Of a stretch of 64,000 nt of DNA, positions 8,755 through 19,239 are shown one piece after another; within the stretch, counting starts at the first letter, position 1, and each line of letters opens with the position of its first letter. Under the pieces are notes generated by a model. It ran no database searches, had not been told where the DNA came from, and saw only the letters and a list, made by a program, of their open reading frames with translations. Position numbers and translations under genes: made by a program. This stretch comes from Rhizobium sp. Root482 (lineage in GTDB: Bacteria; Pseudomonadota; Alphaproteobacteria; Rhizobiales; Rhizobiaceae): assembly GCF_001426565.1 (NCBI RefSeq), contig NZ_LMFA01000004.1, positions 55,473 through 119,472 of the forward strand. Direction: 5' to 3'.

Positions 8755-8942
8755 AGATTGCCGTCAATGGGTATTATGGCCTATGAGACGGACAAGGGCG
8801 CTCAGACCGCCGACGGCGCGAAGGGTCTATCATGGATGAAGACGGCAATGGACGATCGGGATAGAGAGGACACCAGACCGAAGCGGCGCCCCGTCAATGA
8901 TGAAAACGGCAATTCGTAGAACTCCAATTCGGCCGGCAAACC

Positions 8943-9821
8943 ATGGCAAAGCAAAACACCGTCTTCAAGGATGCCTTCAATCGCTGCCTCAGGCTCGTGG
9001 CGGAAACCGCGACACTGCCGTCGGAACCGGAACTCGGAACGGCGCTCGGCGTCAGCCGCACCACCATCCGGGCCATCCTGGCGCGGATGGAGACGCTGCA
9101 GCTGATCGCCTGGAACAAGCGGGAAAAGCGGGTGCTGCGCCAGCCCGTGGCAGCGGATTATTACCCGGCGGAAGAGACCGATTCGCTCTCCGACATCATC
9201 GAGCGCAGCTTCATGCGCCGGATTCTGGCCGGCGGCGCCGAGCCTGGCATGCAGATCAACGAGCTGGAACTGGCGCGCGATATCGGCACCGGCACCACCA
9301 GCGTGCGCGAATTCCTCATCCGCTTCAGCCGTTTCGGGCTGATCGAGAAGCGGCCGAACAGCCACTGGATCCTCAAGGGCTTTACCCGCGAATTCGCGCT
9401 GGAACTGACGGAGGTGCGCGAAATGTTCGAACTGCGCTCGGCCGCGAGCTTCACTACGCTGGCGGCGGATCATCCGGCCTGGCTCGAGCTGTCACGGATC
9501 GAGGCGCTGCACCGGGAAATCCTTGCCGACATCGACAATCGCTACCGCGAGTTCTCCGAGCTCGACGAGCGGTTCCATCTCCTCGTGCACAAATCCTCCA
9601 GCAACCGCTTCATCATCGATTTCTACGACATCATCACCATCGTCTTCCACTATCACTACCAGTGGAACAAGACGAATGCGCGCGAGCGCAATGCGCTGGC
9701 GATGGAGGAACATCTGGCCTATATCGCAGCCTTGAAGACGCGGGATCTGGCGAAGGTCGAGGCAGCCTGCCGGCGCCATCTCCAATCGGCGCGCGAAACG
9801 TTGCTTCAGTCCATTCAATAG
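8943..9821 (+). CDS. GntR family regulator with two winged-helix domains and an FCD effector domain
   Basis: A 292-residue protein. Residues about 1-67 form a GntR-type wHTH (LPSEPELGTALGVSRTTIRA, then LQLI). Residues about 80-145 form a second one (LARDIGTGTTSVREFLIRF, then FGLIEK and a wing). An all-helical FCD-type effector domain follows, with the conserved ELTEVREMFELRS helix, a DERFH metal-binding motif and H241 near EEHLAYIAAL. Normal FadR-subfamily members are about 220-250 residues with one wHTH, so this is a tandem-domain form. The gene is divergent from the dehydratase gene and convergent with the aldolase gene. It is probably the local repressor, released by a sugar acid. Confidence 0.9.
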   Translation: MAKQNTVFKDAFNRCLRLVAETATLPSEPELGTALGVSRTTIRAILARMETLQLIAWNKREKRVLRQPVAADYYPAEETDSLSDIIERSFMRRILAGGAEPGMQINELELARDIGTGTTSVREFLIRFSRFGLIEKRPNSHWILKGFTREFALELTEVREMFELRSAASFTTLAADHPAWLELSRIEALHREILADIDNRYREFSELDERFHLLVHKSSSNRFIIDFYDIITIVFHYHYQWNKTNARERNALAMEEHLAYIAALKTRDLAKVEAACRRHLQSARETLLQSIQ

Positions 9822-9838
9822 ATGCCCATCCGATAGAT

Positions 9839-9869
9839 GGCGAACCCGGCAATGATTGCCGGATTCGCC
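9839..9869. terminator. Strong hairpin between convergent gntR and aldolase genes
   Basis: Arms 9839-9852 (GGCGAACCCGGCAA) and 9856-9869 pair with a single mismatch around a 3-nt loop. It fills the 50-bp gap between two convergent stop codons. There is no clear T-tract, so efficiency as an intrinsic terminator is uncertain. Confidence 0.5.
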
Positions 9870-9871
9870 GG

Positions 9872-10675
9872 TCAGTAGCCGGACACCGGCTTAGCCTCCG
9901 CATCGCCGCCGGACAGGAAATCTTCCCGCAACTTGCTGGTGGCGCTGACGAGAACCGTCACATCCGTGCCGATTGCCATGAAATCCGCGCCCATTTCGCG
10001 GTAGCGGCGGGCCTGGGCGAGATCGAGCGTCATGATGCCGCGCGCCTTGCCGGCCTTCTTGATCCGCGCGAAAGCATCGGTGATCGCAGCGGTCACCTCG
10101 GGATGGCCCGGCTGGCCGAGATAGCCCATATCGGCCGCAAGATCGGAGGGGCCGATGAAAAGCCCATCGATTCCGTCGAGCGCGGCGATGGCATCGAGGG
10201 CTTCCAGGCCGGCCCGGCTTTCGATCTGTACGATCAGGCAGATTTCGTCATTGGCGGTCTCGAGATAATCACCGATCCGGCTGAACTGCGATGCCCGGCC
10301 AAGGGCCGCGCCGACACCGCGCACGCCGTGCGGCGGATAGCGCACGGCCTTGACCAGCGCCTGCGCCTGTTCCGCGCTTTCGACCATCGGGATCAACAGC
10401 GTCTGGGCGCCGATGTCGAGAATCTGCTTGATCAGCCAGGTTTCGCCGGCCGGCAGGCGCACGATCGGATGGGCGCCGGAGCGCGAGACCGCCAGGAACT
10501 GGGCCGAGAGCAGCGGAATATCGTTCGGTCCGTGCTCGCCATCGATCAGCAGCCAGTCATAGCCGCTGCCCGAAACGACCTCGGCCGCATAGGGGCTCGC
10601 AAGCGCGACCCAGAGGCCAAGCTGAAAGCGGTTTTCGCGAAGTGCGGTCTTGAAGGTGTTTTTCGGGGCTGGCAT
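9872..10675 (-). CDS. HpcH/HpaI family 2-keto-3-deoxy-sugar-acid aldolase
   Basis: A 267-residue class II aldolase of the HpcH/HpaI (2-keto-3-deoxy-L-rhamnonate/4-hydroxy-2-ketoheptanedioate) family. The start at 10675 (MPAPKNTFK) follows AAAGGAG; the longer frame is ignored. Conserved elements are the catalytic-base region LIDGEHGPND, the PIVRLP strand, LIPMVES, and the metal ligands in VQIESRAGLEA and FIGPSDLAADMG. Such enzymes split 2-keto-3-deoxy acids to pyruvate and an aldehyde. In the inferred pathway they would give pyruvate and L-lactaldehyde. It lies downstream of the gabD-type gene on the same strand, but a terminator separates them. Confidence 0.9.
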   Translation of the reverse strand: MPAPKNTFKTALRENRFQLGLWVALASPYAAEVVSGSGYDWLLIDGEHGPNDIPLLSAQFLAVSRSGAHPIVRLPAGETWLIKQILDIGAQTLLIPMVESAEQAQALVKAVRYPPHGVRGVGAALGRASQFSRIGDYLETANDEICLIVQIESRAGLEALDAIAALDGIDGLFIGPSDLAADMGYLGQPGHPEVTAAITDAFARIKKAGKARGIMTLDLAQARRYREMGADFMAIGTDVTVLVSATSKLREDFLSGGDAEAKPVSGY

Positions 10676-10712
10676 GGCGCACTCCTTTGGAAAGCCGATC
10701 TGTAGCGGCAAA

Positions 10713-10744
10713 CGAAAAAACCGGCCAGAACAATCCGGCCGGTT
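10713..10744 (-). terminator. Rho-independent terminator after the aldehyde dehydrogenase gene
   Basis: Read leftwards, an 8-bp stem (AACCGGCC/GGCCGGTT, 10737-10744 and 10719-10726) with an 8-nt loop is followed by a T-run. It lies 21 bp beyond the stop of the aldehyde dehydrogenase gene and just before the aldolase ribosome-binding site. It should uncouple the two genes at least partly. Confidence 0.75.
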
Positions 10745-10764
10745 CCGTCATGTCACTCTATGGG

Positions 10765-12225
10765 TCAGGCTATGCCGCCGAGGCAGACATATTTCATCTC
10801 GGTGAATTCCTCGATGCCGTATTTCGAGCCTTCGCGCCCGAGACCCGACAGCTTAACGCCGCCAAATGGCGCTTCCGCCGTCGAGATCAGCCCGGTATTG
10901 ACGCCGACCATGCCATATTCGAGCGCTTCGGCCACGCGGAAGACGCGGGAAAGATCCTTGGCATAGAAATAGGAGGCAAGCCCGAACTCGGTGTCGTTTG
11001 CCTGCTCGATCACATCAGCCTCGTTGGTGAAGCGGAACAGCGGCGCCAGCGGCCCGAAGGTTTCCTCGCGCGCAACCGCCATGTCCTTCGTCACGTCGGC
11101 CAGGATCGTCGGCTGGAAGAAGGTGCCGCCGAGTGCGTGTGGCTTGCCGCCCTGCACCACGCGCGCGCCCTTGGCAACCGCATCGGCAATATGTTCCTCG
11201 ACCTTGTCCATCGCCGCCTTGTCGATCAGCGGGCCGAGAATGACGCCCTCGTCGAAACCGTTGCCGGTCTTCAGCTTGCCCACAGCCGCAGCCAATTTTT
11301 CCGAAAAGGCATCATAGACGCCGTCCTGAACGTAAATCCGGTTGGCGCAGACGCAGGTCTGGCCATTGTTGCGGTATTTGGCTATCAGCGCGCCATCGAC
11401 GGCGGCATCGAGATCGGCGTCGTCGAAGACGATGAACGGCGCATTGCCGCCCAGTTCCAGGCCGAGCTTCTTGATTGTCGGCGCGCTCTGCCGGTAAAGC
11501 TCCATGCCGATCTCCGTCGAGCCGGTGAAGGTCAGCTTGCGCACCGTCGGGTTCGAGGTCATCTCCCCGCCGATCGCTTTTGCCGAGCCGGTAATGACGC
11601 TGAACAGGCCCTTGGGCAGGCCGGCACGCTCGGCAAGGACGGCGATCGCGATCGCTGAGAACGGCGTCTGCGAGGCAGGCTTCACCACCATGGCGCAACC
11701 GGCGGCAAAGGCGGGCCCCGCCTTGCGGGTGATCATCGCATTGGGGAAGTTCCACGGCGTGATGGCGGCGACGACGCCGATCGGCTGCTTCATCACCATG
11801 ATGCGCTTGTCCGGCTGGTGGCCTGGGATCAGGTCGCCATAGATCCGGCGGCCTTCCTCGGCGAACCATTCGATGAAGCTTGCGCCATAGACGATTTCGC
11901 CGGTGGCCTCGGCCAGCGGCTTGCCCTGTTCCATCGTCAGGATACGGCCGAGATCGTCCTTGTTCTCGATCATCAGGTCGTACCATTTGCGAAGCACGAC
12001 GCAGCGCTCCTTGGCGGTGCGTGCGGCCCAGCTTTTCTGAGCGATCCGCGCTACCTCGATCGCCGCCTTGGTTTCTTCGGCACCCAGCTTGGGCACTCGA
12101 CCAATGATTTCGCCGGTGGCGGGATTGTTGACCTCGATCGCATTCTTCGGATCGGCCTCGATCCAGTTGCCCCCGACGAGAGCAGCCTGGCGGAACAGCG
12201 AAACGTCTTTCAGGGGCACGGTCAT
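10765..12225 (-). CDS. gabD: NAD(P)-dependent succinate-semialdehyde/aldehyde dehydrogenase (GabD type)
   Basis: A 486-residue aldehyde dehydrogenase. The start at 12225 (MTVPLKDVSLFRQ) follows GAAGGA and aligns with GabD N-termini; the upstream extension in frame is not used. Family landmarks are TPWNFPNAM, FTGSTEIG, the catalytic Glu in LELGGNAP and the catalytic Cys in GQTCVCANR. GabD oxidises succinate semialdehyde to succinate. Beside a 2-keto-3-deoxy-acid aldolase gene, an L-lactaldehyde dehydrogenase role is a reasonable alternative, since both substrates are used within this subfamily. The close match to GabD supports the symbol, but the substrate is not proven. Confidence 0.85.
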   Translation of the reverse strand: MTVPLKDVSLFRQAALVGGNWIEADPKNAIEVNNPATGEIIGRVPKLGAEETKAAIEVARIAQKSWAARTAKERCVVLRKWYDLMIENKDDLGRILTMEQGKPLAEATGEIVYGASFIEWFAEEGRRIYGDLIPGHQPDKRIMVMKQPIGVVAAITPWNFPNAMITRKAGPAFAAGCAMVVKPASQTPFSAIAIAVLAERAGLPKGLFSVITGSAKAIGGEMTSNPTVRKLTFTGSTEIGMELYRQSAPTIKKLGLELGGNAPFIVFDDADLDAAVDGALIAKYRNNGQTCVCANRIYVQDGVYDAFSEKLAAAVGKLKTGNGFDEGVILGPLIDKAAMDKVEEHIADAVAKGARVVQGGKPHALGGTFFQPTILADVTKDMAVAREETFGPLAPLFRFTNEADVIEQANDTEFGLASYFYAKDLSRVFRVAEALEYGMVGVNTGLISTAEAPFGGVKLSGLGREGSKYGIEEFTEMKYVCLGGIA

Positions 12226-12412
12226 GGGCGGCAATCCTTCGCTTGAGAAATCTACAGAACTTATACAATTATTTTCGTCTTCTTCAATCACCCGTATAGC
12301 TTTCCTTGGCCTCTTCGGAATCCGACCGCCCCGAAGCGGGTCGTTTGTTCTCACTGGAGAAACAGTCCATCTCCAAAACGCAGCCTAGTGGGTGGGTACC
12401 CGATCTTTATAT

Positions 12413-12427
12413 ACGGACTTCGTCCGT
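12413..12427. promoter_or_regulatory. Palindrome in the promoter region of the nitroreductase gene
   Basis: ACGGACTTCGTCCGT is a perfect 6-bp inverted repeat with a 3-nt spacer, 49 bp upstream of the nitroreductase ATG. A further CGGAC at 12432-12436 repeats one half. It may be an operator for a redox-responsive regulator; no regulator is encoded nearby. The rest of the divergent 250-bp gap (12226-12475) shows nothing else I can support. Confidence 0.35.
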
Positions 12428-12475
12428 GCTTCGGACACGAACCAGAATGTCCGATCTCCCAAGACAGGAACTGCC

Positions 12476-13078
12476 ATGAAAACCGCCAGCAATCACCGTC
12501 AGGCCGATTTTCCGATCGAGCCGAGCTTTCTCAACCGTTGGTCCCCGCGCGCGTTTACCGCCGAAACCATTACCGAAACAGAAGTCCTGACCGTTCTCGA
12601 AGCGGGTCGCTGGGCGCCTTCGGCATTCAACTCGCAGCCGTGGCGCTTCGTCTATGCTTTGCGCGAGACGCCGGAATGGGACAGAATTTTCCCGATCCTG
12701 GTCGAATTCAACCAAGGCTGGGCGAAGTCCGCTTCCGCGCTCGTCCTCATGATCTCGAAAACGCATTTCGTCGCTCCCGGTTCCGACGAGGCGAAGCTGT
12801 CGCACAGCCATAGTTTCGATACCGGCGCTGCCTGGGGTGCGATTGCGCATCAGGCACATTTGCTCGGATTCCAGGCCCATGGCATGACCGGCCTGCATTT
12901 CGACAAGGCCACCGAGATCCTCGGCATCCCCGACGGCTACCGCGTCGAAGCCGCTGCCGCCATCGGTCGTCTCGGCGACAAGGCGCAGCTGCCCGACTAT
13001 CTGCAGGCCCGCGAAACGCCAAGCCCGCGCCGTCCGCTGTCCGAACTCGCCTTCAACGGTGCGTTCAAGGCCGATTGA
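12476..13078 (+). CDS. Nitroreductase family flavoprotein
   Basis: A 200-residue FMN-dependent nitroreductase-fold protein. The start at 12476 (MKTASNHRQ) is preceded by AGGAA; an upstream in-frame extension lacks a site and is disregarded. The flavin-binding motif RWSPRAF near residue 22 and GRWAPSAFNSQPWRF near residue 45 are typical, as is the C-terminal AAAAIGRLGDK. The family reduces nitroaromatics, quinones or other electrophiles with NAD(P)H. It is a single-gene unit divergent from gabD and ended by a strong terminator. The physiological substrate is unknown. Confidence 0.88.
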   Translation: MKTASNHRQADFPIEPSFLNRWSPRAFTAETITETEVLTVLEAGRWAPSAFNSQPWRFVYALRETPEWDRIFPILVEFNQGWAKSASALVLMISKTHFVAPGSDEAKLSHSHSFDTGAAWGAIAHQAHLLGFQAHGMTGLHFDKATEILGIPDGYRVEAAAAIGRLGDKAQLPDYLQARETPSPRRPLSELAFNGAFKAD

Positions 13079-13086
13079 GCTTCTAA

Positions 13087-13127
13087 AGAAAAACCACGCC
13101 TTCGCGAGAGGGCGTGGTTCGCTTTTT
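13087..13127. terminator. Bidirectional terminator between nitroreductase gene and gyrB
   Basis: An 8-bp stem ACCACGCC (13093-13100) / GGCGTGGT (13111-13118) is flanked by an A-rich run on the left and TCGCTTTTT on the right. It can therefore stop the rightward nitroreductase transcript and the leftward gyrB transcript. Confidence 0.8.
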
Positions 13128-13146
13128 CGGTCAAAACGCCGCTCGA

Positions 13147-15588
<2,442 letters not shown>

Positions 15589-15733
15589 TTAAGTCTTTCC
15601 AGGTTTCTTCACGGCATGTGCGTGGCGGTCCGATTCCGTGCGAATCAGTCCTCAAACGCCCTCCCGACTATAGGGATTTTGTCCATCGTTCCCAATCCCG
15701 TGCGGCCTGAAAGCGGCAGAAATCAGGGGATCG

Positions 15734-16108
15734 TCAGGGTTCCTTATCAGGAAAACGGGCTTTTTCCAAAACATCTTCCAGAAGGCGGATGGTTTCGCGG
15801 TCAAGCGAGTGGATATGGGCCGCGAGCCGGTTGGCAAAGGCGGTGTGCGCCGGCGACAGGCCGGACGTATCGAGCACGACGCGAGGGTCGGAAAGTGCGG
15901 CCAGGCCGAAGAGTTCGTCGGCATCGTCCCAGATGACGTGGAAATAGCCGGCGACCCGCTGGAGGAATTCGAAACTCGGCGCGCCGCGCTTGCCGTGCTC
16001 CAGTGCCGAAAGATAGGCGGGGGAAACGCCGATCGCCGCCGCCATCTCCTTCTGCGTAACGCCCCTTTGCCGCCGCAGCCGATGCATGGCCTCGCCGAAG
16101 GGCGTCAT
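15734..16108 (-). CDS. XRE-family helix-turn-helix transcriptional regulator
   Basis: A 124-residue protein with an N-terminal Cro/C1-type HTH (residues about 6-60: LRRQRGVTQKEMAAAIGVSPAYLSALEHGKRG) and a C-terminal helical extension that ends ETIRLLEDVLEKARF. It overlaps the Smr gene stop by ATGA, so it is the last gene of the tim44-like/mltA/smr/xre cluster. Such small regulators following mltA and smr genes are common in Rhizobiales. Its target genes are unknown, and the 150-bp gap to gyrB holds no clear operator. Confidence 0.85.
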   Translation of the reverse strand: MTPFGEAMHRLRRQRGVTQKEMAAAIGVSPAYLSALEHGKRGAPSFEFLQRVAGYFHVIWDDADELFGLAALSDPRVVLDTSGLSPAHTAFANRLAAHIHSLDRETIRLLEDVLEKARFPDKEP

Positions 16109-16668
16109 GAGGCAAGGCCCTTCAGCCTCGACAGGCGCACATAGAGCGCGCCGTCGCCGCCGTGATTGCGCGCCGCCGGCTCATAGGAGGAAATAAGCCC
16201 GCGAAACTCCGGCAGCGAGAACCAGAGCGGCACCGCCCGCTTCAGCGCCCCGTCGCTGCCGAACGAGGTGCCCTTGCCGGTGATGACCAGCACATGGCGC
16301 AGGCCGCGATCATGGGCCCGCAGCAGAAATTGCAGGAGAAACCCATGCGCCTCGCTCTGCACCATGCCATGCAGGTCGATCCGCGCCTCGATCGCCAGAT
16401 GGCCGCGGGAAAGCTTGCGCTTCACCGGCTTTTCGAGCGGATGATGGACGGGAACAGCGCGTTTCGGCTTTTCCGGCTGCAGGCTTGCCGGAGGCTCCGC
16501 CGTTGCCCTCGCCCGTCCGGTCACCACCAATTTCTCTCCCGTCGGCTCCTCCGCCGGGGCTTCGAATTCGGCAAGCTCGTCCATGCGGCCCGGCAGGGGG
16601 CGGGCGGTGCGGGCGACCTTGCCCCAGAGTATCCGGTCTTCGGCGCTCAGCGCCTTTCCCTTAGCCAT
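16105..16668 (-). CDS. Smr (MutS2 C-terminal-like) domain protein
   Basis: A 187-residue protein starting MAKGKALSAEDRILWGKV at 16668. The central part is Pro/Glu-rich and probably unstructured. The Smr domain (about residues 100-187) has the IDLHGMVQSEAH motif, VLVITGKGTS, and the terminal GGDGALYVRL. Smr domains are DNA- or RNA-binding nicking endonuclease folds. The frame upstream to 16815 overlaps mltA and is not used. The gene overlaps the mltA stop by 8 bp and the xre start by 4 bp, so the four genes are probably co-translated. Its cellular role here is unknown. Confidence 0.88.
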   Translation of the reverse strand: MAKGKALSAEDRILWGKVARTARPLPGRMDELAEFEAPAEEPTGEKLVVTGRARATAEPPASLQPEKPKRAVPVHHPLEKPVKRKLSRGHLAIEARIDLHGMVQSEAHGFLLQFLLRAHDRGLRHVLVITGKGTSFGSDGALKRAVPLWFSLPEFRGLISSYEPAARNHGGDGALYVRLSRLKGLAS

Positions 16669-17770
16669 GGCCGTATCTTGCCGCCGCGCCCCTGGGAATG
16701 AAAACGAAAAAATCGGCCTCGTTGCGCACCGCACCGGCCATCCGCCCGGCCTCGTCGCCGGAGCCGGTAAAGATATCGCCCCGTGCCGGCCCGACGATCG
16801 CCGAGCCGGTATCAAGCGCCAGCATCAGGCGGCGGAACGGACGGCCGCCGTCGATCGTCGTCAGGCTGTCGCTTGCGATAAAGAAGGGCACGCCGAATGT
16901 ATGGATGAGCCGGTCGACCGCCAGCGAGCGGCCGGGTTCCAGCGCCACCTTGGCCGCCGCGATGGGGCCTAGCCCGTCATCCGAAACCTCCGCCTCGCGG
17001 AAGAAGATGAACGACCGGTTGTGCCACAGCACTTCGTCGGCCTGGTCGGGATGCGTCTCCAGCCAGTGCCGGATCGACTGCATCGAAACGGTCCGCGCAT
17101 CGATCTTGCCGCGCTCGATCAGGAGCTTGCCGGTCGCCGAAAAAGGATGGCCGGTCTTGGCCGCATAGGTGATCCGCCTGACGCTGCCATTGGGAAAGAC
17201 CAGCCGGGCGGCCCCCTGCACATGGGCGAAGAAGACATCGACCTTCGATTTCGCATAGGCGATCTCAAGCCCGCGCCCAGCGAGAAATCCCTCTTCGATC
17301 GCCCTGCGATCCGGATATTCGCCGATCACGCCATCCCGGGACCTGCCGAAGGCGAAATAAGGATCCATGCCGGCGGGCCGGTTGCTATCGTCGATATCGG
17401 CCAGATCCTCCGGCCGTCGATAGAAGGGAAAACGGTAGGTGCCGTCCGGCATGTCGCTGACCTCGACATCCGGCTCGTAGAAGGCCGTGACGAAGCCGGA
17501 ACCGCCATCGCGGCGGACAATCCGGAAGGGTACGAAATGCGTTTCGAAAAAATTTCGAGCACCGGCCGCGTCGGCAGGTGCCGTGGATAGGGCGGCCTCA
17601 TAGGCCGGCATCAGGTCGGTGGATGAAATCCCGAGCGCGCCGGTCCTGTGCGGCTTGACGGTTGAAACCTGATGGTGGCAGCGCCTCAGCGCCGGCAGAA
17701 GCGGCAGCGGATTGTCGTCATGCCAACCGGGAAGGTCGGAAAATTCGACCCGTTGCACATCGAAATCCAT
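16661..17770 (-). CDS. mltA: MltA family lytic murein transglycosylase
   Basis: A 369-residue protein with the MltA barrel and 3D domains. Visible elements are FVTAFYEPDVE, the PFYRRPEDL region, the conserved C-terminal MLALDTGSAIVGPARGDIFTGSG with the catalytic Asp of the DTGSAI motif, and FFVFIPR. MltA cleaves glycan strands of peptidoglycan with formation of 1,6-anhydro ends. No signal peptide or lipobox is visible at the N-terminus (MDFDVQRVEFSDLPGW), unlike the enterobacterial lipoprotein. The 16-bp gap to the upstream gene leaves no room for one. Export must use another route, or the start is misplaced. Confidence 0.88.
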   Translation of the reverse strand: MDFDVQRVEFSDLPGWHDDNPLPLLPALRRCHHQVSTVKPHRTGALGISSTDLMPAYEAALSTAPADAAGARNFFETHFVPFRIVRRDGGSGFVTAFYEPDVEVSDMPDGTYRFPFYRRPEDLADIDDSNRPAGMDPYFAFGRSRDGVIGEYPDRRAIEEGFLAGRGLEIAYAKSKVDVFFAHVQGAARLVFPNGSVRRITYAAKTGHPFSATGKLLIERGKIDARTVSMQSIRHWLETHPDQADEVLWHNRSFIFFREAEVSDDGLGPIAAAKVALEPGRSLAVDRLIHTFGVPFFIASDSLTTIDGGRPFRRLMLALDTGSAIVGPARGDIFTGSGDEAGRMAGAVRNEADFFVFIPRGAAARYGHG

Positions 17771-17786
17771 CGCCGCCGGTCCTAGA

Positions 17787-18485
17787 TCAGTTTTCGGATT
17801 CGGTGGCGATCAGCTTCCAGTTCGGATCGCGCGAGCGGATATCGCGGGCGAAGGTCCAGAGATCGTTGACCTCCGACACGGCTTCGCCATCGCCATCGAC
17901 AATGGTGCCGGCCTTGTCATAGGTGGCCGAAATCAGCTGGCTGATGATGCGAAGGGTGATATTGGCCTCGCTGTCCTTGATCTCGGCATTGACCATGTCG
18001 GCCTTCTCGATGCCGACGAAGGTGGACTTGACCACCTCGCCCCTGCTTTCGCGCTCGGAGATCGCCGCGTCGAAACCTTCATAGACTTCGCGCGACAGGA
18101 GGCCCTTCAGCGTCTTTCGGTCGCCATCGGCGAAGGCCATGACGATCATCTCGTAGGCCATCTTGGCGCCCTTGACGAATTCCTTCGGGTCGAAGCCCGG
18201 ATCGGCATCGTTCATGCGGCGCAGCGCATCGTTGAGCGGCGTGCCGGACTTGGTGAAAGCATCGATCGCGGCATAGCGCGACACATCCTCGCCGGTACCG
18301 TCGCGGCGCGGCAATTGCACGACCTTGCCCGAGCTTTCCGGCGCTTCCGCCGCTTCGCGCGGCGAATAGGGATCGACCGGCGGCCGTTCATTGCCGGTCC
18401 GCTTGCCGAGCACGCTGCGCAGCTGGAGGAAAATGATCACCGCGGCGACCAGAAAAAACAATGTGATAAAGTCGAAAGAGCCCAT
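17787..18485 (-). CDS. Tim44/TimA family membrane-anchored protein
   Basis: A 232-residue protein (from the ATG at 18485; a GTG two codons earlier is possible). It has one N-terminal transmembrane helix (FDFITLFFLVAAVIIFLQL), a charged linker and a C-terminal Tim44-like domain (about residues 85-230). That domain resembles the membrane-binding region of the mitochondrial import motor subunit. Typical features are FVKGAKMAYEMIVMAFADGD and the terminal VNDLWTFARD...DPNWKLIATE. Bacterial homologues are inner-membrane proteins of uncertain function. It heads the cluster with mltA, smr and xre, and is divergent from fxsA. Confidence 0.88.
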   Translation of the reverse strand: MGSFDFITLFFLVAAVIIFLQLRSVLGKRTGNERPPVDPYSPREAAEAPESSGKVVQLPRRDGTGEDVSRYAAIDAFTKSGTPLNDALRRMNDADPGFDPKEFVKGAKMAYEMIVMAFADGDRKTLKGLLSREVYEGFDAAISERESRGEVVKSTFVGIEKADMVNAEIKDSEANITLRIISQLISATYDKAGTIVDGDGEAVSEVNDLWTFARDIRSRDPNWKLIATESEN

Positions 18486-18620
18486 TTCCACCCAGAACCG
18501 CTGTTAATTTGGCATGCGATCATCCCATATAGTCTGCATGGCACGATCATTCAAATGGCTATATCACTTCATTTGCAATTGCCGGCCCCGCTTGGGCCGG
18601 CCTCAAATCCCCGAGCAGGC

Positions 18621-19160
18621 ATGATGCGTACCCTGATGATTCCGATATTTCTTCTCATGATGCCGCTCGCCGAGATCGCCGGCTTCATCGTCGTCGGCCG
18701 GCAGCTCGGCGTCGGCGCCACCCTGCTTCTCGTTCTCGCAAGCGCCGTGGCTGGCGCGCTTCTCCTGCGCATCCAGGGTTTCGGAGCACTGCGAAAAATC
18801 CAGGAGGCCAGCCAGGCCGGCACCGATCCGGGCCGACAGCTGGTGCATGGCCTGATGATCGTCGTTGCCGCCTTCCTTTTGATCCTTCCCGGCTTCATCA
18901 GCGATATCGTCGGATTGCTGCTCTTCGTTCCCACAATAAGAGACGTGGCCTGGCGCCTGATCAAGAGCCGCCTGACGATCGTGACAAGCGGCATGGGCGG
19001 TATGGGCGGTGTCGGCGGATTTTCTCGTAGCCCCCATCAGGACGGACCGCCCCGGCCCGGAACCGGCCCGGGCGTGATCGATCTCGACGACGACGAGTTC
19101 TCGCGCACCGGCAACAGTCGTGGCCATACCGACCCGAACGAGCGCGACCGGTTGCGTTGA
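18621..19160 (+). CDS. fxsA: FxsA family cytoplasmic membrane protein
   Basis: A 179-residue integral membrane protein with three to four hydrophobic segments in its first 110 residues. These include the family pattern PLAEIAGFIVVG near residue 17, TLLLVLASAVAGALLLR, and LILPGFISDIVGLLLFVP. The C-terminal tail is hydrophilic and Gly/Asp-rich. Two adjacent ATGs (18621, 18624) are possible starts, with only a weak GAGCAGG upstream. FxsA overproduction suppresses F exclusion of phage T7 in E. coli; its normal job is unknown. It precedes secB on the same strand by 79 bp. Confidence 0.85.
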   Translation: MMRTLMIPIFLLMMPLAEIAGFIVVGRQLGVGATLLLVLASAVAGALLLRIQGFGALRKIQEASQAGTDPGRQLVHGLMIVVAAFLLILPGFISDIVGLLLFVPTIRDVAWRLIKSRLTIVTSGMGGMGGVGGFSRSPHQDGPPRPGTGPGVIDLDDDEFSRTGNSRGHTDPNERDRLR

Positions 19161-19239
19161 ACAGGGCCGCCGGGTTGTAAGCCTTCCAGCGAAATGCTAG
19201 ATGGCCTCACCAAATTTCATGTCCGAAGGAAAAGGCCTT

